The notes beneath the pieces are model-generated. The model searched no databases. It saw only the letters and a program-made list of their open reading frames with translations, and was not told where the DNA came from. This document shows positions 23,364 to 34,626 of a stretch of DNA of 64,000 nt, piece after piece; position 1 is the stretch's first letter, and each line of letters begins with the position of its first letter. The position numbers and the translations under genes are program-made. This stretch comes from Craterostigma plantagineum (lineage: Eukaryota; Streptophyta; Magnoliopsida; Lamiales; Linderniaceae), in assembly GCA_027422505.1 (NCBI GenBank), contig JAPQWV010000122.1, forward strand, positions 1,364,001 to 1,428,000. The letters are read 5' to 3'.

Positions 23364-23619
23364 CGATATGCCTGAGAATTCTTAAAAGGAGATTTACTGC
23401 TTAACGACAATATTACGTAAAACTTTCAAGGAACTGGGTCATTTTTTTTAAATTTTAATATGTCCGTCCTTTCACGTTTAGGTTGCTTTTTTGTCTAACA
23501 TCAAAATTAGGAAGTGATGATTTGTCCTACTTATAGTCTCTTGATTTGAGCTCTGTTATCAACTACCACGTTAAATTATTATTTCAGGTAAAGAAAAAAT
23601 TAAACTTAAAGGGAGTATC

Positions 23620-23673
<54 letters not shown>

Positions 23674-23912
23674 ATGTTGTATTTACAGCATTTCCGTACT
23701 AAATCGACTGCGTAGGAGACCATCTAGGGTTAGGTGTCTCGTTACTATAATCTAACCGTCGTATAATAATTATAACCTTAATTAAAACCTTTGTCAACCA
23801 TTACACGAACTGGCAAAAAAAAGTTGACAGGTCACTGGCTCCAAGTGATAACTATCGAGCAACAAAAACCCTTTTGCACATAGTCATATTAATCCCTTAT
23901 ACATTGCCCAAC
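23364..23912. other. Peroxidase upstream region with poly-T tract
   Basis: AT-rich promoter-side DNA. It contains an uninterrupted T45 run at 23621-23665. Before the run is GGGAGTATCG, and no matching element end is visible beyond it. A W-box-like TTGAC lies near 23824. No gene seen. Confidence 0.5.
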
Positions 23913-23921
23913 TATATATAA
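23913..23921 (+). promoter_or_regulatory. TATA box of the peroxidase gene
   Basis: TATATATAA lies about 140 bp before the peroxidase start codon, with a C/A-rich leader after it. Position-based call. Confidence 0.5.
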
Positions 23922-24058
23922 TGGTGACAAATTCTGCAAATTATCACACCAGTAATACCAAACAGATACAAAAGAGATTATTAATAGCACATAGACTATA
24001 AAGTAGCCTGGTCATACATTACATACACTCGCGAAGATCATCATCCAGCGATAATCAA

Positions 24059-25487
24059 ATGGCGTTTATTACAGCTAAAGATATTCATGCAATAAGCTTA
24101 GTTTTTCTTACAACGTTGAGCGCATGCTACGCTCAAGGGTTGGTCTATGGCTACTACAATGCCACGTGTCCAAGCGTCGAGAAGATCGTAACGCGTGAAT
24201 TATCGATCATACTCTCCGATGCTCCGAGCCTTGCGGGCCCTCTTCTGAGACTGCACTTCCACGACTGCTTCGTTAGGGTTAGTTTGTTCTTTCTACGATT
24301 TTCTCCCATTCGTTCAAATAGTGCATTCGTTCGACAGCAATTTGTTGGGTTTTATTTTTCGTTGAAGGGATGCGATGGTTCCGTGCTGATCAACTCGACT
24401 GCTAACCATACGGCCGAGAAAGAGGCATTTCCAAATCTATCCCTACGAGGGTTTGGGTCGATCGATCGAATCAAAACCGCCGTAGAGAAAGTGTGCCCGG
24501 GAGTTGTTTCTTGCGCCGACATCTTGGCTCTGGTGGCACGTGACGCTGTTACCATGGTTAGCCTATTTGTTTACTATAGTCAATATATATATATATATAT
24601 ATATTCGTATATTTGATATTTAAACTTGAATATGTAATTTCCAAAGACGCATGGGCCTTACTACAAAGTACCGTTGGGTAGAAGAGATGGTCGAGTATCG
24701 AACGACTCGGAGGCGAACGTTGACCTCCCGCCGCCTTTCTTCAATTTCACTCAGTTAAAATCAGCGTTCGCCTCCAAGGGTTTGAGCGCAAAGGATCTCG
24801 TCGTTCTATCAGGTATGCATCGCCATAAATACCACAAAAGAATACACATATTTCACTTCTAACAATTAGGGTTTTCGACATATAACTTTATAAAAAAATT
24901 TGATACATATCGGTAACGCGAGCGATAATTGATCATGAAAGCCTTGATTTGTTCGATGCGTGGCAGAATACAAATCTCAACAATACACTTCCTCCAAGCC
25001 TACGCCTTTTTTTTAAAAAAAATAAAATTATATATTACATTTCCAACGTATGTATTTGGGTTTTATCATACATACAGGAGGGCACACTATAGGAACTTCG
25101 CACTGTTCGAGCTTCACGAACCGCCTTTACAACTTCACGGGAAAGGGGGACGTTGACCCTTCGTTGGATCCGAACTACGTTGCTAAGCTAAAGAGGCGTT
25201 GCAATGCCACTGACCTCACGACCCTAGTCGAGATGGATCCCGGGAGTTTCCTCAAGTTCGATTTGGCTTATTACAAGCAGGTGAGTAAGAGGAGGGGACT
25301 ATTCACTTCAGACGCTACGCTTTTAGACGACGACGAGGCGAAGGAGTATATTACGAGCCAAATTTCGGGCGGAGGTTCTTCGACGTTTTACGAGGATTTC
25401 GCAAAGTCTATGGTGAAGATGGGGAAGATTGATGTGCTAACAGGGCGCCAGGGAGAGATAAGGAAGAGGTGTGCTTTTGTTAATTGA
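24059..25487 (+). CDS. Class III secretory peroxidase, four exons
   Basis: Exons 24059-24277, 24368-24556, 24647-24812 and 25078-25487 join in frame to 327 aa, with the classical three-intron layout of plant peroxidases. A signal peptide covers roughly residues 1-25 (hydrophobic AISLVFLTTLSACYA) and the mature chain starts near QGLVYGYYNATCP. The distal haem pocket is RLHFHDCFVRGCDGSVL, the proximal histidine lies in GGHTIGTSHC, and VSCADILALVARD is the central helix. Cysteines are placed as in the family for four disulphides, and several N-glycosylation sites (NST, NHT, NLS, NFT, NAT) are present. Such enzymes oxidise phenolics with H2O2 in the cell wall or vacuole; the individual substrate cannot be read from sequence. 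No lesion seen. Confidence 0.96.
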
Positions 25488-26455
25488 TGATTTTGTTGAT
25501 TATATATATTTTGATTGAAGTTTAAGTGTTCTGTGTGTGTGTTTTTGTGTGTGCATGTGAGTGTGTGTGTTTTGCGGGCGTGGCTATTTTGGTGTTTTTT
25601 TTTTTTTTTTTGAAATCGTGTTTATTTTGTTTTGGGTTGACATTGTGTGTTGAATAAGATGATACTCACGTATCATGTTACATAATGAATTGTGTTCGAG
25701 GGTTGAAAGTTGGTGGGTGATTTGATTTGGTAACTTCGATTGTGATTGAATATGGTATAACGTATTCAATTATTATATTTATTTTATTTCTCAGGAAAAT
25801 ATTAAATGAATTTATTTTGGCGAGTATATTTAGTATACTGAGCAATGATATTATATAATCTTATCAATGTTTTTCTTCCCAATTAAATAAAGTTTCAATG
25901 CAGAACCAAGTGGTCTATAGTCTAGTCCCATTTAACAATTCGATTTCACTTTTATTTCTTGACTATTTTTGTCGAGTTATCAAAAAGATACACGCGACAT
26001 ATCAAGAAGATAATTTCCATTGAACTTCCGCAAGTAAACCACAACAGACATTCAAATTTGATTTTACTTGAACTTACATACATGTAGTATCGTGGGGACT
26101 TTGAATAATTGCATTGATCCTTACAATCGAAAAGTATAGTTGCGATGAATAGCTTTCTCACTCATCTCGTATTCTCATTCTTTATACATATAGACGGGAC
26201 CTTTGTAATATAATATATATATATATATGCATATATATATAGGAATGATACGGTGAGCGCTTTATATGGACACCTGCAAATTTGACACCGATTCGTATCA
26301 AATTAGCATGCCACTTCAACATCAAATGTGATGTGGCATTAATCCAACACATCTCAGTCGTCATATATTATATGAATAGAAAATTTCTTAAATTGGAAGA
26401 TGAGACCGAGAATTCACAATTCTCAAATATACATCAAGCCCAATAAACCCATTAC
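25488..26455. other. Intergenic after peroxidase
   Basis: Peroxidase 3' UTR with TG-rich sequence (25530-25570), then AT-rich DNA including an AT microsatellite at about 26210-26240. No gene seen. Confidence 0.5.
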
Positions 26456-26475
26456 AGCGTACAAACCCTAGCACC
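26456..26475 (+). promoter_or_regulatory. Telo-box promoter of the snoRNA locus
   Basis: AAACCCTAGCACCC begins near 26463, with GCCCAATAAACCC about 25 bp before it. A telo-box with a GCCCA-type site is the usual promoter of plant snoRNA and ribosomal-protein genes. An AT-rich AATAAATACA follows. This supports transcription on the plus strand towards the C/D snoRNA. Confidence 0.45.
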
Positions 26476-26690
26476 CAAACCTCAACAATAAATACACCCA
26501 TTTTGTTTTGAGTTTTCTCACCATCTCTGTTTAGCTGCCAAACGTCTGAAAGTTGATCTCTTTGTAATTGCAAACGATTGCTTGTTGCTCGTTTACTGTG
26601 TTGTTGCTTGAATTTCAACAGTCATGTTCTAAATCTCTTCTTTTTTTTTTTCCTCCGCCGCGCCTATTTGTGATCTCAATTGATAAACAT

Positions 26691-26774
26691 GTGTGCTGTG
26701 ATGAAGCAATTGTACTGTGGACTAGAGTTTCTGATCTTGCAGTTGAAGACCAACCCTTGGCTGTCTGAGCACAC
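26691..26774 (+). ncRNA. C/D-box small nucleolar RNA
   Basis: An 84-nt segment has every hallmark. The terminal stem GTGTGC (26691-26696) pairs perfectly with GCACAC (26769-26774). One base after the stem is C box GTGATGA (26698-26704, consensus RTGATGA). D box CTGA (26765-26768) directly abuts the 3' stem. An internal D' box CTGA lies at 26731-26734, followed by a C'-like TTGAAGA near 26742. Guide segments would be the bases just before D' (ACTGTGGACTAGAGTTT) and before D (CCAACCCTTGGCTGT). I could not place either on rRNA from memory. These RNAs direct 2'-O-methylation. It lies downstream of a telo-box, and no protein ORF explains the region. Confidence 0.68.
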
Positions 26775-27997
26775 ATCCTTAATTTTCCCAAATTTTCCTA
26801 TTGTAATTGTTTGCTATTGTTTCGTTAAAAGAAAAAAAGAGGCTCCTTTTTTATGGATTTGGGCTGATGATGACGACATAATAAATGAATCTTAGCGGAT
26901 TTCAGTGAGGTTTTTTCTTTAAATCAATGATCTGATTTTTGTTACACACACTGAAGCCAATTTCCTCTCTGTGAATCAAAGGTTAATCATTTACTTTGGT
27001 GCTTTCTGATAGTTTTATTGCTTGCTTATGCTGTGATGAGATGAAAACGCCGTCACGGCGTTGTTGGGGCAGTGGATTCTATTTCCGTTTGCCCAATTCA
27101 ATAAACGACTTTTAATTTAAAGGCTCGTTTGATATCTATGTTTATTGATTATATGAGTATAAGTTATTTGAGATTTGTTGACATTGTATTTAATATGTTT
27201 GATATGTGCTTATTAATTATCCGTGAAATGCTATAAATTGTGTTTGATAGATATGTTGAGCTGTGTATGGATTAGTGATACACACCTCAAGGTGATTATG
27301 CATATACAAGGGTTATAACCCAATTATTGTAATAGACGTGTATAGTCATACAAACATATATAACAAACATGATGCAATTATTCAAATGACCCCATTTTAT
27401 TGCAGTATCTTATTTCAATACAATGGGATCGTAGTTTCATTTCATAACTCATTGATTAGCGCGTTTTTTACGCTTAAATACCTAACATTGTTAAAAAGAT
27501 CAAATCAGTAATGTGAAAGTATTTTTTTTTTTATGTGTGGTACCTAGAATAAAATTTTAGGTACTCATTTAGTGTAATGTACATCATATTAGAAATTTAG
27601 ATATCATATGAAATCGTATTTGATGCATAATGCATTGAGAAAAGTCACGTAATGCTTACAAAGATATCACACAATATATTAGGAATTAGGTTTCACATAA
27701 ATACGTGGTATGATACACAATATGAATAAAGAGCATGTAAGCAATGCCAAATTGGTACGTACAACCAAATAGGTTGTCATGAGTAATAAATATATTTTAT
27801 TAGATATCTATGTATCCAATTTTTTCGATAGGATATTGAATTGATAATTATTTATTCTTTTGGTTATTTAAATGTAGATAAGCCTGTAATTTTTAATGGT
27901 TTTAAGAAGTGTGAAAAAGAAAATTGAGGAGAGATATGTCAGAATACACGGAATTATTACACGCTATTTAAACTTCCCTTTTGACGTAGATGTAGAA
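26775..27997. other. Intergenic beyond the snoRNA, with a MULE-end relic
   Basis: It includes a weaker possible second C/D RNA (about 26860-26960), a perfect hairpin AACGCCGTCACGGCGTT near 27047-27063, and a 100-bp relic of a Kaonashi-type MULE end at 27471-27570. The remainder is AT-rich without genes. Confidence 0.45.
27471..27570. repeat. Relic of a Kaonashi-type MULE terminal repeat
   Basis: CGCTTAAATACCTAAC, then AAAAAGATCAAATCAGTAATGTGA, then GTGGTACCTAGAATAAAATTTTAGGTAC follow in the same order as in the terminal repeats at 179 and 5343. No partner end is close by, so it is a decayed single terminus. Confidence 0.5.
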
Positions 27998-28006
27998 AAT
28001 TTGTTA

Positions 28007-29084
28007 GGATAAATTACTTATCAGGCCTACTTGAGTTTTAAAATTCCTCTTAAATAGCTCTTGAATTATTTCTTCCTTATAAGTACTTATTTGAAAATTT
28101 CTTCATGTTCAGTACCTAAAAAGGTATTTTCAGCATTGAAAAGACAAAAATACCCCTAACTCATATATTGCAAAAAAGTTGAACAATTTATTTCACATGA
28201 ATTATACCAACAAAACTTGTTATTATACCAATAAAATTGAAATTATACCAGAAATTTGTAGAAATTATACCAACTATTCCAATATTATACCCATTTATAA
28301 CGATATTATAATTTTATATCACAACTAAATTTGCTATTATACCTGATATTCTAGAAATTATACCTTTCGTTATTATACCAACAAATAATATGATTCGAAT
28401 TTTGTACAATGAAATTGGACATTATACCAACTGATTATGCTATTACACCAGAAATTATGAAAATTATACTATCTTTTTTCGTAGTTATACTAATAAATAA
28501 GGGTATTACAATTTTATACTAAAAAATTAGGCGTTATACCAACTGATTTTGCTATTATACCAGCAAGTGAGGACATTATACCGTCTATTCCGTTATTATA
28601 GCAGTAAATATTGTTATTTTAATTTTATACAGCAAAATTGAATAATATACCAACTAATCTTTGCAATTGTCCATAAATTGTCGAAATTATACCATCTATT
28701 TCGTTATTATACTAATAAATAACGTTATTTTAATTTTATATAGCAAAATTGGATATTTTACCAGGTAAATTTGATATTATACCAGAAATTGTAGATATTA
28801 TACCATCTGTTATTAGGGTTCAATTCTGTTGGTATAATAACAATAACAGTTGGTATAATTTCCAATCTAACATTATGTTGATATAATTAGAATAGCAGTT
28901 GATATAATAATCAAAACAGTTGGTATGATGTCCAATTTAATTTCATGAGAGTATTTTCGTCCGTTACTATTTGGGGTATTAAACACACAATATTTTACAG
29001 ATGAGTACTGAGCAGGAAGAATTTTTTGTAAGGATACTAAATAGGAAGATTAAAACTCTAGTGGGCCTGATAAGGAATTTACCC
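28007..29084. mobile_element. 1078-bp non-autonomous MULE with TTATACCA repeats
   Basis: Inverted ends read GGATAAATTACTTATCAGGC from 28007 and GGGTAAATTCCTTATCAGGC inward from 29084. Similarity continues over roughly 100 bp, including TTCATGTTCAGTAC against TTCCTGCTCAGTAC. The 9-bp target duplications are AATTTGTTA (27998-28006) and AATTTATTA (29085-29093), one mismatch. The interior (28195-28935) has more than 25 copies of TTATACCA or its complement, mostly one orientation up to about 28810 and the other afterwards. No protein coding. Size, duplication and long TIRs place it in the Mutator superfamily. Confidence 0.85.
28195..28935. repeat. Degenerate ATTATACCAAC array
   Basis: Units of roughly 20-30 bp contain AATTATACCA followed by variable A/T-rich sequence (for example ACTATTCCAATATTATACC). 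After 28820 the motif appears as TTGGTATAAT, so the array ends in inverted orientation. It occupies the interior of the MULE at 28007-29084. Confidence 0.8.
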
Positions 29085-29093
29085 AATTTATTA

Positions 29094-29918
29094 ATAGTCA
29101 AAGAGCTGTAGTTATTGGAGCTGATATTAGATTCGTATTTTTGTTTTCAGAGCGTTAATCTACTTACACTGCATGAGCCAGCCATAATATCTGATACCTA
29201 AAATTGCGACTAGAAGGTCATAACTTAATATTACTTAATGGACACAAGTATGGATTACAAAAAAGTGCATTTCTTAATATTTGACGAATTCCGTGTCGGA
29301 ATAAAATTAACTGTTTACTTTTTTTTTTTCGGAAATCCTATAACTTTATATGAGTTGACATGGAGTACTCCTAAAATATCTAGATTTATTTTGTCAAAAA
29401 TTTAATTTTTTTCCCAGCATGTGGACTTAGTATTTTTGTAGTTCACATGTATGCTTGGTTTTTTTTTTTTTTTTTTTTTCACTTCACAACAAATTGTCCA
29501 GTTTTTTTCCTTTTCTCAAAGCTCAAATTGAGTTGAAAAACAAAACCTAACCACAATCGCACGAAATGCAACCTATAATAGAATCAACACAACTCACAGA
29601 TCTACAACAATGTGAGCCAACTCTACGCAGCTTATTATCATTTAAATATATAATGTAATTTTTTATCATCATGTAAATTAAGTTACTCCGACATAGGGAA
29701 CTAATGAAGAGGGCCGCCCAAAGCTCTACAAATTTATTAATAGCCACACAAAAAAGGATAAAATAAAATAACTCTAAGCCTATCGTGTCCTCACCGTGGC
29801 CATTGGAGCCTAACATATCTCTCTCAAACTACATCTTCATGTTCACCACCTACACACATCTCTGTAAAAGATTATCGTTCAAAAGAAAAACATAGTAACA
29901 ATAACCCAAAAATAACCT
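29094..29918. other. SOUL gene upstream region
   Basis: AT-rich intergenic DNA with T-homopolymers near 29320 and 29461-29479. No gene, RNA or bounded repeat was recognised, and no clear TATA box could be chosen. Confidence 0.5.
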
Positions 29919-30208
29919 ATGAGAATGGCTGTTCTTGACATGTTCATCAAGCTCCTGGTAATAATCAATCTTGTTTCCGCCAACAGTTTATTGACACGTG
30001 GAGATGCGGTGAAGGGTAGCTGCGAACGTATAGAGTGCCCAACTTACGATGTGATTCAGAGTGGAAAGGGCTTTGAAATTAGGCGATATAACTCAACCAT
30101 GTGGATTTCCACTAAGCCCATTGAGGATGCTTCAATTGTTCATGCAGGAAATACTGCATTCTACCAGTAAGTATATATTCAATTTCTTCTCCTGATTATT
30201 CAATTCCC

Positions 30209-30250
<42 letters not shown>

Positions 30251-31231
30251 GTTATCTATGTTAAGTGATTTTCTTTTCAAAAGCGGTGTTAATCATCGCA
30301 GCTCAAGAATAAGTGTTGCTCTATAACCAATTTAAGAAGGATGCAAGATAACTAACTACTGGCTATGGCATAGTATTCGATGTCATGCCTCCTAAAATGG
30401 CCATTTTACCGAAAAATTAAAGTTTGAATGAAGCGAATCATACTAAATTTATTACGAATGGTAAGAAAAACCTATTAGGATCTTCAAATGGGTCTGCGAA
30501 TAGATTCACTATATAACAAATGGTACAAGGCCCTTCCATACACTCTCCTTCGGCTCCAATTGATCATTAATGGGGTTCGATTGTTATCCTTATTATATAT
30601 TATATTTTAATACGTCTTCCAACATATAGACTGATACTTCTAACCTTAAACGTAAAGTATTCGTATTTATGTCCTAGCCAATAAGCTCTGGTACCATGTA
30701 AATGATCACTTCACCTTAAAGTTTAAAAATTGGATGCAACTTACAATATTTTAATCTTATATATTATATTCCTTACACGGCCAGTGTTCAACATGTGATA
30801 TTACATTTTGTGTCTCCTCCAGGCTTTTCGATTACATACAAGGCGATAATGAGAACCACGTGAAGATCGAGATGACGGCGCCCGTGATAATGGAAGTAAA
30901 ACCGAGCGACGGCCCTCTGCGTGCGCCGTCCTTCATCGTCAGCTTTTATATACCTAAAGCGAACCAAGCGAGCGCTCCAAAGTCGGAATCCCTCCGCATA
31001 CAGAAGTGGGGCACGACGTTCGTAGCGGTTAGGCAATTTAGCGGGTTCGTAACGAACGATAACGTCGGGAAAGAAGCGTCGGCGTTGTTCGAAAGCGTTA
31101 AAGGGACGGAATGGTACGACGCTGTCGAAGAGGGACGGAGTAAGTATGTAGGGACGGCGTATATCGTCGCGCAGTACAATTCGCCTTTCGAGTTCAAGAA
31201 TAGGGTGAATGAGATTTGGTTGAGGTTTTGA
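29919..31231 (+). CDS. SOUL-family haem-binding protein, secretory type
   Basis: Exons 29919-30166 and 30823-31231 join in frame at GT-AG to 218 aa. A second ATG six bases on (MAVLDMF) could equally be used. Residues 8-22 form a hydrophobic signal segment (MFIKLLVIINLVSANS). The SOUL/HBP core follows: CERIECPTYDVIQSGKGFEIRRYNST, FDYIQGDN, KIEMTAPVIMEV, VSFYIPK and FVAVRQFSGF. The family binds haem or other tetrapyrroles; in plants, secretory-pathway members have no firm role. The intron contains an AT/AC microsatellite at about 30209-30250. The coding frame is intact and length is normal. Confidence 0.92.
30209..30250. repeat. (TA)n(CA)n microsatellite in SOUL intron
   Basis: About 13 TA units are followed by about 8 CA units, uninterrupted. 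A candidate length polymorphism. Confidence 0.9.
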
Positions 31232-32443
31232 ATTTTGGTGATGAATGTAATAATAAACTAGGGTTTGGATGATGTAATAATCTTGAGTTTCGATGGAGAC
31301 GTGCATGATGCTTAATGATTGTTTGTCTGTGTATGTGTAATATATATCGTTAACGCACAAAGTTCAATTATGGATATATTATGTCTTTCTTGCGAGGCCC
31401 TAACTTTTATGAGTATTCATAGTTTAGGCTTAGGGTTGCAAACAAATCGAATCTTTTTGTTCGATTCGATATTCGATTCGAAAATTTTAAGATTCGAATT
31501 CGAATAAAAATAGTTTTCGTGATTCGAATAATTTCCGAATACGAATACAAAATCAAAGTATTCGATTCGATTATTTATAGAATATTCGATTCGAATAATT
31601 CTATATATATTTAAATATAATGTGTATCATTGCATAGATATTATATCATATTTTAATTCAAAAACTATCTTAATGATTATATTTTGTTAATCAAGAACTA
31701 GATATATGATGAGAAATTCTATACGCACCCTCAAATTACTATAACCCCGCAATTAATTATAACACTAAATTTATTACAAAGAGTAAAATTTCAATTTTCA
31801 ATATAAATGCCGCTCTATCAATCCAATCTTTATTACTGATAGTTATGAGTTATTATGCCTAATTACTCTCTCCATTATTTATTAGTTATTTGTAGATAAT
31901 TTTTAAGGTTTTATAACTATTTATTATATTCTTTCTTCCACGCAATTAAATTATCACCTTCTAAATAAATATTATTCTTGTTTTTAATCTTGTTTTTATT
32001 TTACTTCAACCTAATTGTCTAGGTTAATATGAAATATTTATAGTATAAAAAGATTTTTAAAAAGAAATCAAAGAATAATATTTTTAAGTTTAGAAGTTTT
32101 GTTTATTTCTAAGTGGTAAATAGTAGAATTAACTTCAACCATAAATGACAAAATATTAAAACTGTGTAAAAGAAAAGGCTTATAAATATATTGGGTGTTG
32201 TTTAGAGTCTATGTAGCCCAAATCAGTGGGTTTGATTTTTTTAGTTTTGGGCTTATCACCGGGCTCGATTGCGGACCGAATCCCATTACGCCTTGTAATA
32301 TTTCTCTCAAAACTGTCATCTTTAATTTCGTCTACTTTTGTTGGCAGCTCAAGAACCCTAATCAAGAAAATCCTTAATCGTCCATCATCTGATTATTCAG
32401 CCTCATTGTATAGGAAATCCAGTGTATTCAGCTTGCTCAATCA
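31232..32443. other. Intergenic between SOUL and TyrRS
   Basis: SOUL 3' UTR, then a hAT-like remnant (31433-31600), AT-rich DNA, and from about 32340 the likely TyrRS 5' UTR. Open frames here are short and not recognised. Confidence 0.5.
31433..31600. mobile_element. hAT-like remnant with GATTCGAA repeats
   Basis: The segment begins TAGGGTTGCAAACAAATCG, a hAT-style end, and continues with many ATTCGATTCGAA words and complements. The organisation parallels the CGGTTCGG element at the window start but with a different word. The right end was not found, so the length is uncertain. Confidence 0.45.
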
Positions 32444-34061
32444 ATGGAAAACGAAAAACAAAGCGGCGAAAACAGCAGTGAAGCTTCTCCATCTGAGCAA
32501 CTTCAATCAACATCCATTTCAGCTCCGCCTCAGTAATCTCCCTTAACTAATTTACATATTTATTGCTCACGATACCTGTTGTTGCAAAGTTTCAAATTCT
32601 GTTCTTTGTTTTGGCTGATTTTGCATGCTTCAAAAATGTTCGTATGTAGGATGAGTTTGCAGGAGAGGCTCGATTTAGTAAGGAGCATTGGCGAAGAATG
32701 CATTCAAGAGGATGAGTTGCAGAAGTTGTTGGCTAACAAGCCTTTCCCTATTTGTTACGATGGGTTTGAACCTTCTGGGAGGATGCACATTGCCCAGGTC
32801 TTGTTTCACTCTATTGTATCGTAATTTTCAATATTTTCGTGCAATACTTTTTGTGTATGTTTAATGTAGTCATGTAGATATTGTTTATTACTTGATTCAG
32901 GGAGTTATGAAGGCAATAAACGTTAACAAGCTCACTTCGGCTGGCTGCAAAGTTAAAATATGGATTGCAGATTGGTTTGCTCAGCTTAACAACAAAATGG
33001 GCGGAGATCTGAAGAAGATTCAAGTGATCGGAGAGTACTTGATTGAGATATGGAAAGCCGTAGGTATGGACATAGATGGCGGTCAAGTTGAGTTCTTGTG
33101 GTCTTCGAAGGAAATCAACTCTCGGGCCCACGAGTATTGGCCCATCGTAATGGATATAGCTAGGCGTAATAAGCTCCCTCGGATAATGAGGTTACCTTGC
33201 TCATTTTATTTGATTTGTCAGTTTTTTTTTGAAATTGCGTTGACACTTCATTCTTATCGTTTCTCGTGGGCATTTTCTTTAGGTGTTGTCAAATTATGGG
33301 CCGTTCGGAGCAAGACGAGTTATCGGCAGCTCAGATTTTCTATCCCTGTATGCAATGTGCTGATATATTTTTTCTTAAGGTGAGTTGTGACCTTATCTGT
33401 TTATTATGTTCTCTATCGGAATCATAACATTTAATTTAGCCAAAATGCTTGGATTAATCAAAGAATTTCAGTGCTAATACTTTGACATTTTTTCTCGAAG
33501 GCTGACATATGCCAGCTAGGCATGGACCAGCGAAAGGTGAACGTACTCGCGAGGGAGTATTGTGATGACATAAAGAGAAAGAATAAGCCTATTATTTTGT
33601 CGCACCGTAAGCATCATATGTGTTTTCTTGTTTACGGCGAGCAGCATTAAGATTGTTTTTTTTTGTTTTTAATTTCCTATTGATTTTGATGAAGATATGC
33701 TCCCCGGATTGCAAGAAGGCCAAGAAAAGATGTCGAAGAGTGATCCTTCTTCTTCCATCTATATGGAGGATGAAGAGGTATACCTGAGTATCAATAAAGT
33801 TTCTTCATTTTCTTAAAGACGACAATCACTATGATCTATTATCTTCTGCAGATCGCTCCCCTTTTCTCGTGCTTTATTTGCTGAAGTATATGATAATGTG
33901 TTTTACAGGCTGATGTCAATTTGAAAATCAAGAAAGCATTTTGCCCTCCAAAGGTTGTGGAAAAGAACCCATGCCTTGAGTATATCAAATACATTGTTCT
34001 CCCATGGTTCAAGGAGTTCACTGTTGAACGAAAACCAGAGAATGGAGGTGACAAGTAAGTC

Positions 34062-34138
<77 letters not shown>

Positions 34139-34626
34139 TGAACTTTTTGTATTTATGCTTCAGAACCTTCAAGAGCTTCGAAGAACTAGCCAATGATTAT
34201 GCAAGTGGTGAATTGCATCCCGGGGACCTTAAACCTGCTCTATCAAAAGCACTTAACCGCATTCTACAGGTACATGTGTGATGATGATGATATGAATAAA
34301 ATATCGAATCAGAAAAATACATTCTTTGTGGCTTTCTTCCATGTAAAAGGCAATATCGAATCGAATTCCATGCCCTTGACTAAAGTAATAAATTTGATAC
34401 TGTGTTTTTCTTTCTCGCTCAGCCCGTGCGCGACCATTTCAAGAACGATCCAAAGGCAAAGGAGCTAGTGAAAAAGGTTAAGGTACGATGAGCGAATGGC
34501 TAAAAATAGTGATGATTCTTAGGTGTAATAGATAAATTTATCGTTTATTTATCATTGTTCTCATAGAGTAGTAAAATAACTTTGATTTAAATCCCAACAC
34601 TGCAGAGCTACAAGGTAACAAGATGA
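32444..34626 (+). CDS. Tyrosine--tRNA ligase, eukaryotic cytosolic type
   Basis: It charges tRNA-Tyr with tyrosine for translation. Ten exons (32444-32532, 32650-32797, 32901-33190, 33283-33379, 33501-33606, 33695-33777, 33909-34054, 34164-34269, 34423-34482, 34606-34626) join in frame to 381 aa, the length of plant cytosolic enzymes. Class I signatures are visible: GFEPSGRMHIAQ (HIGH-like), IADWFAQLNNK, GRSEQDELSAAQIFYPCMQCADIF, QLGMDQRKVNVLAREY and QEKMSKSDPSSSIYMEDEE with the KMSKS loop. The N-terminal 30 residues are an acidic Ser/Gln-rich tail without presequence character, which fits a cytosolic enzyme. The 21-base last exon (SYKVTR, then stop) is small but splices in frame. No lesion seen. 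Confidence 0.95.
34060..34136. repeat. (TC)n(TA)n microsatellite in TyrRS intron 7
   Basis: A near-perfect CT run is followed by about 17 AT units between exons 7 and 8. Confidence 0.9.

Noticed and set aside
26860..26960. Second C/D snoRNA (ATGATGA at 26867, CTGA at 26951)
   Set aside because: Only a 4-bp terminal stem (GGCT/AGCC) and ambiguous D' position; too weak to list as a feature.
29547..29816. 89-aa minus frame upstream of the SOUL gene
   Set aside because: No conserved features; overlaps the likely promoter.
31700..32170. Possible organelle-derived insert because of very high AT content
   Set aside because: No recognisable mitochondrial or plastid gene fragment; ordinary AT-rich intergenic DNA is sufficient.
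32892..33383. 163-aa continuous frame read as a separate gene
   Set aside because: It is TyrRS exon 3 read through into intron 3; the catalytic motifs continue in the spliced exons.
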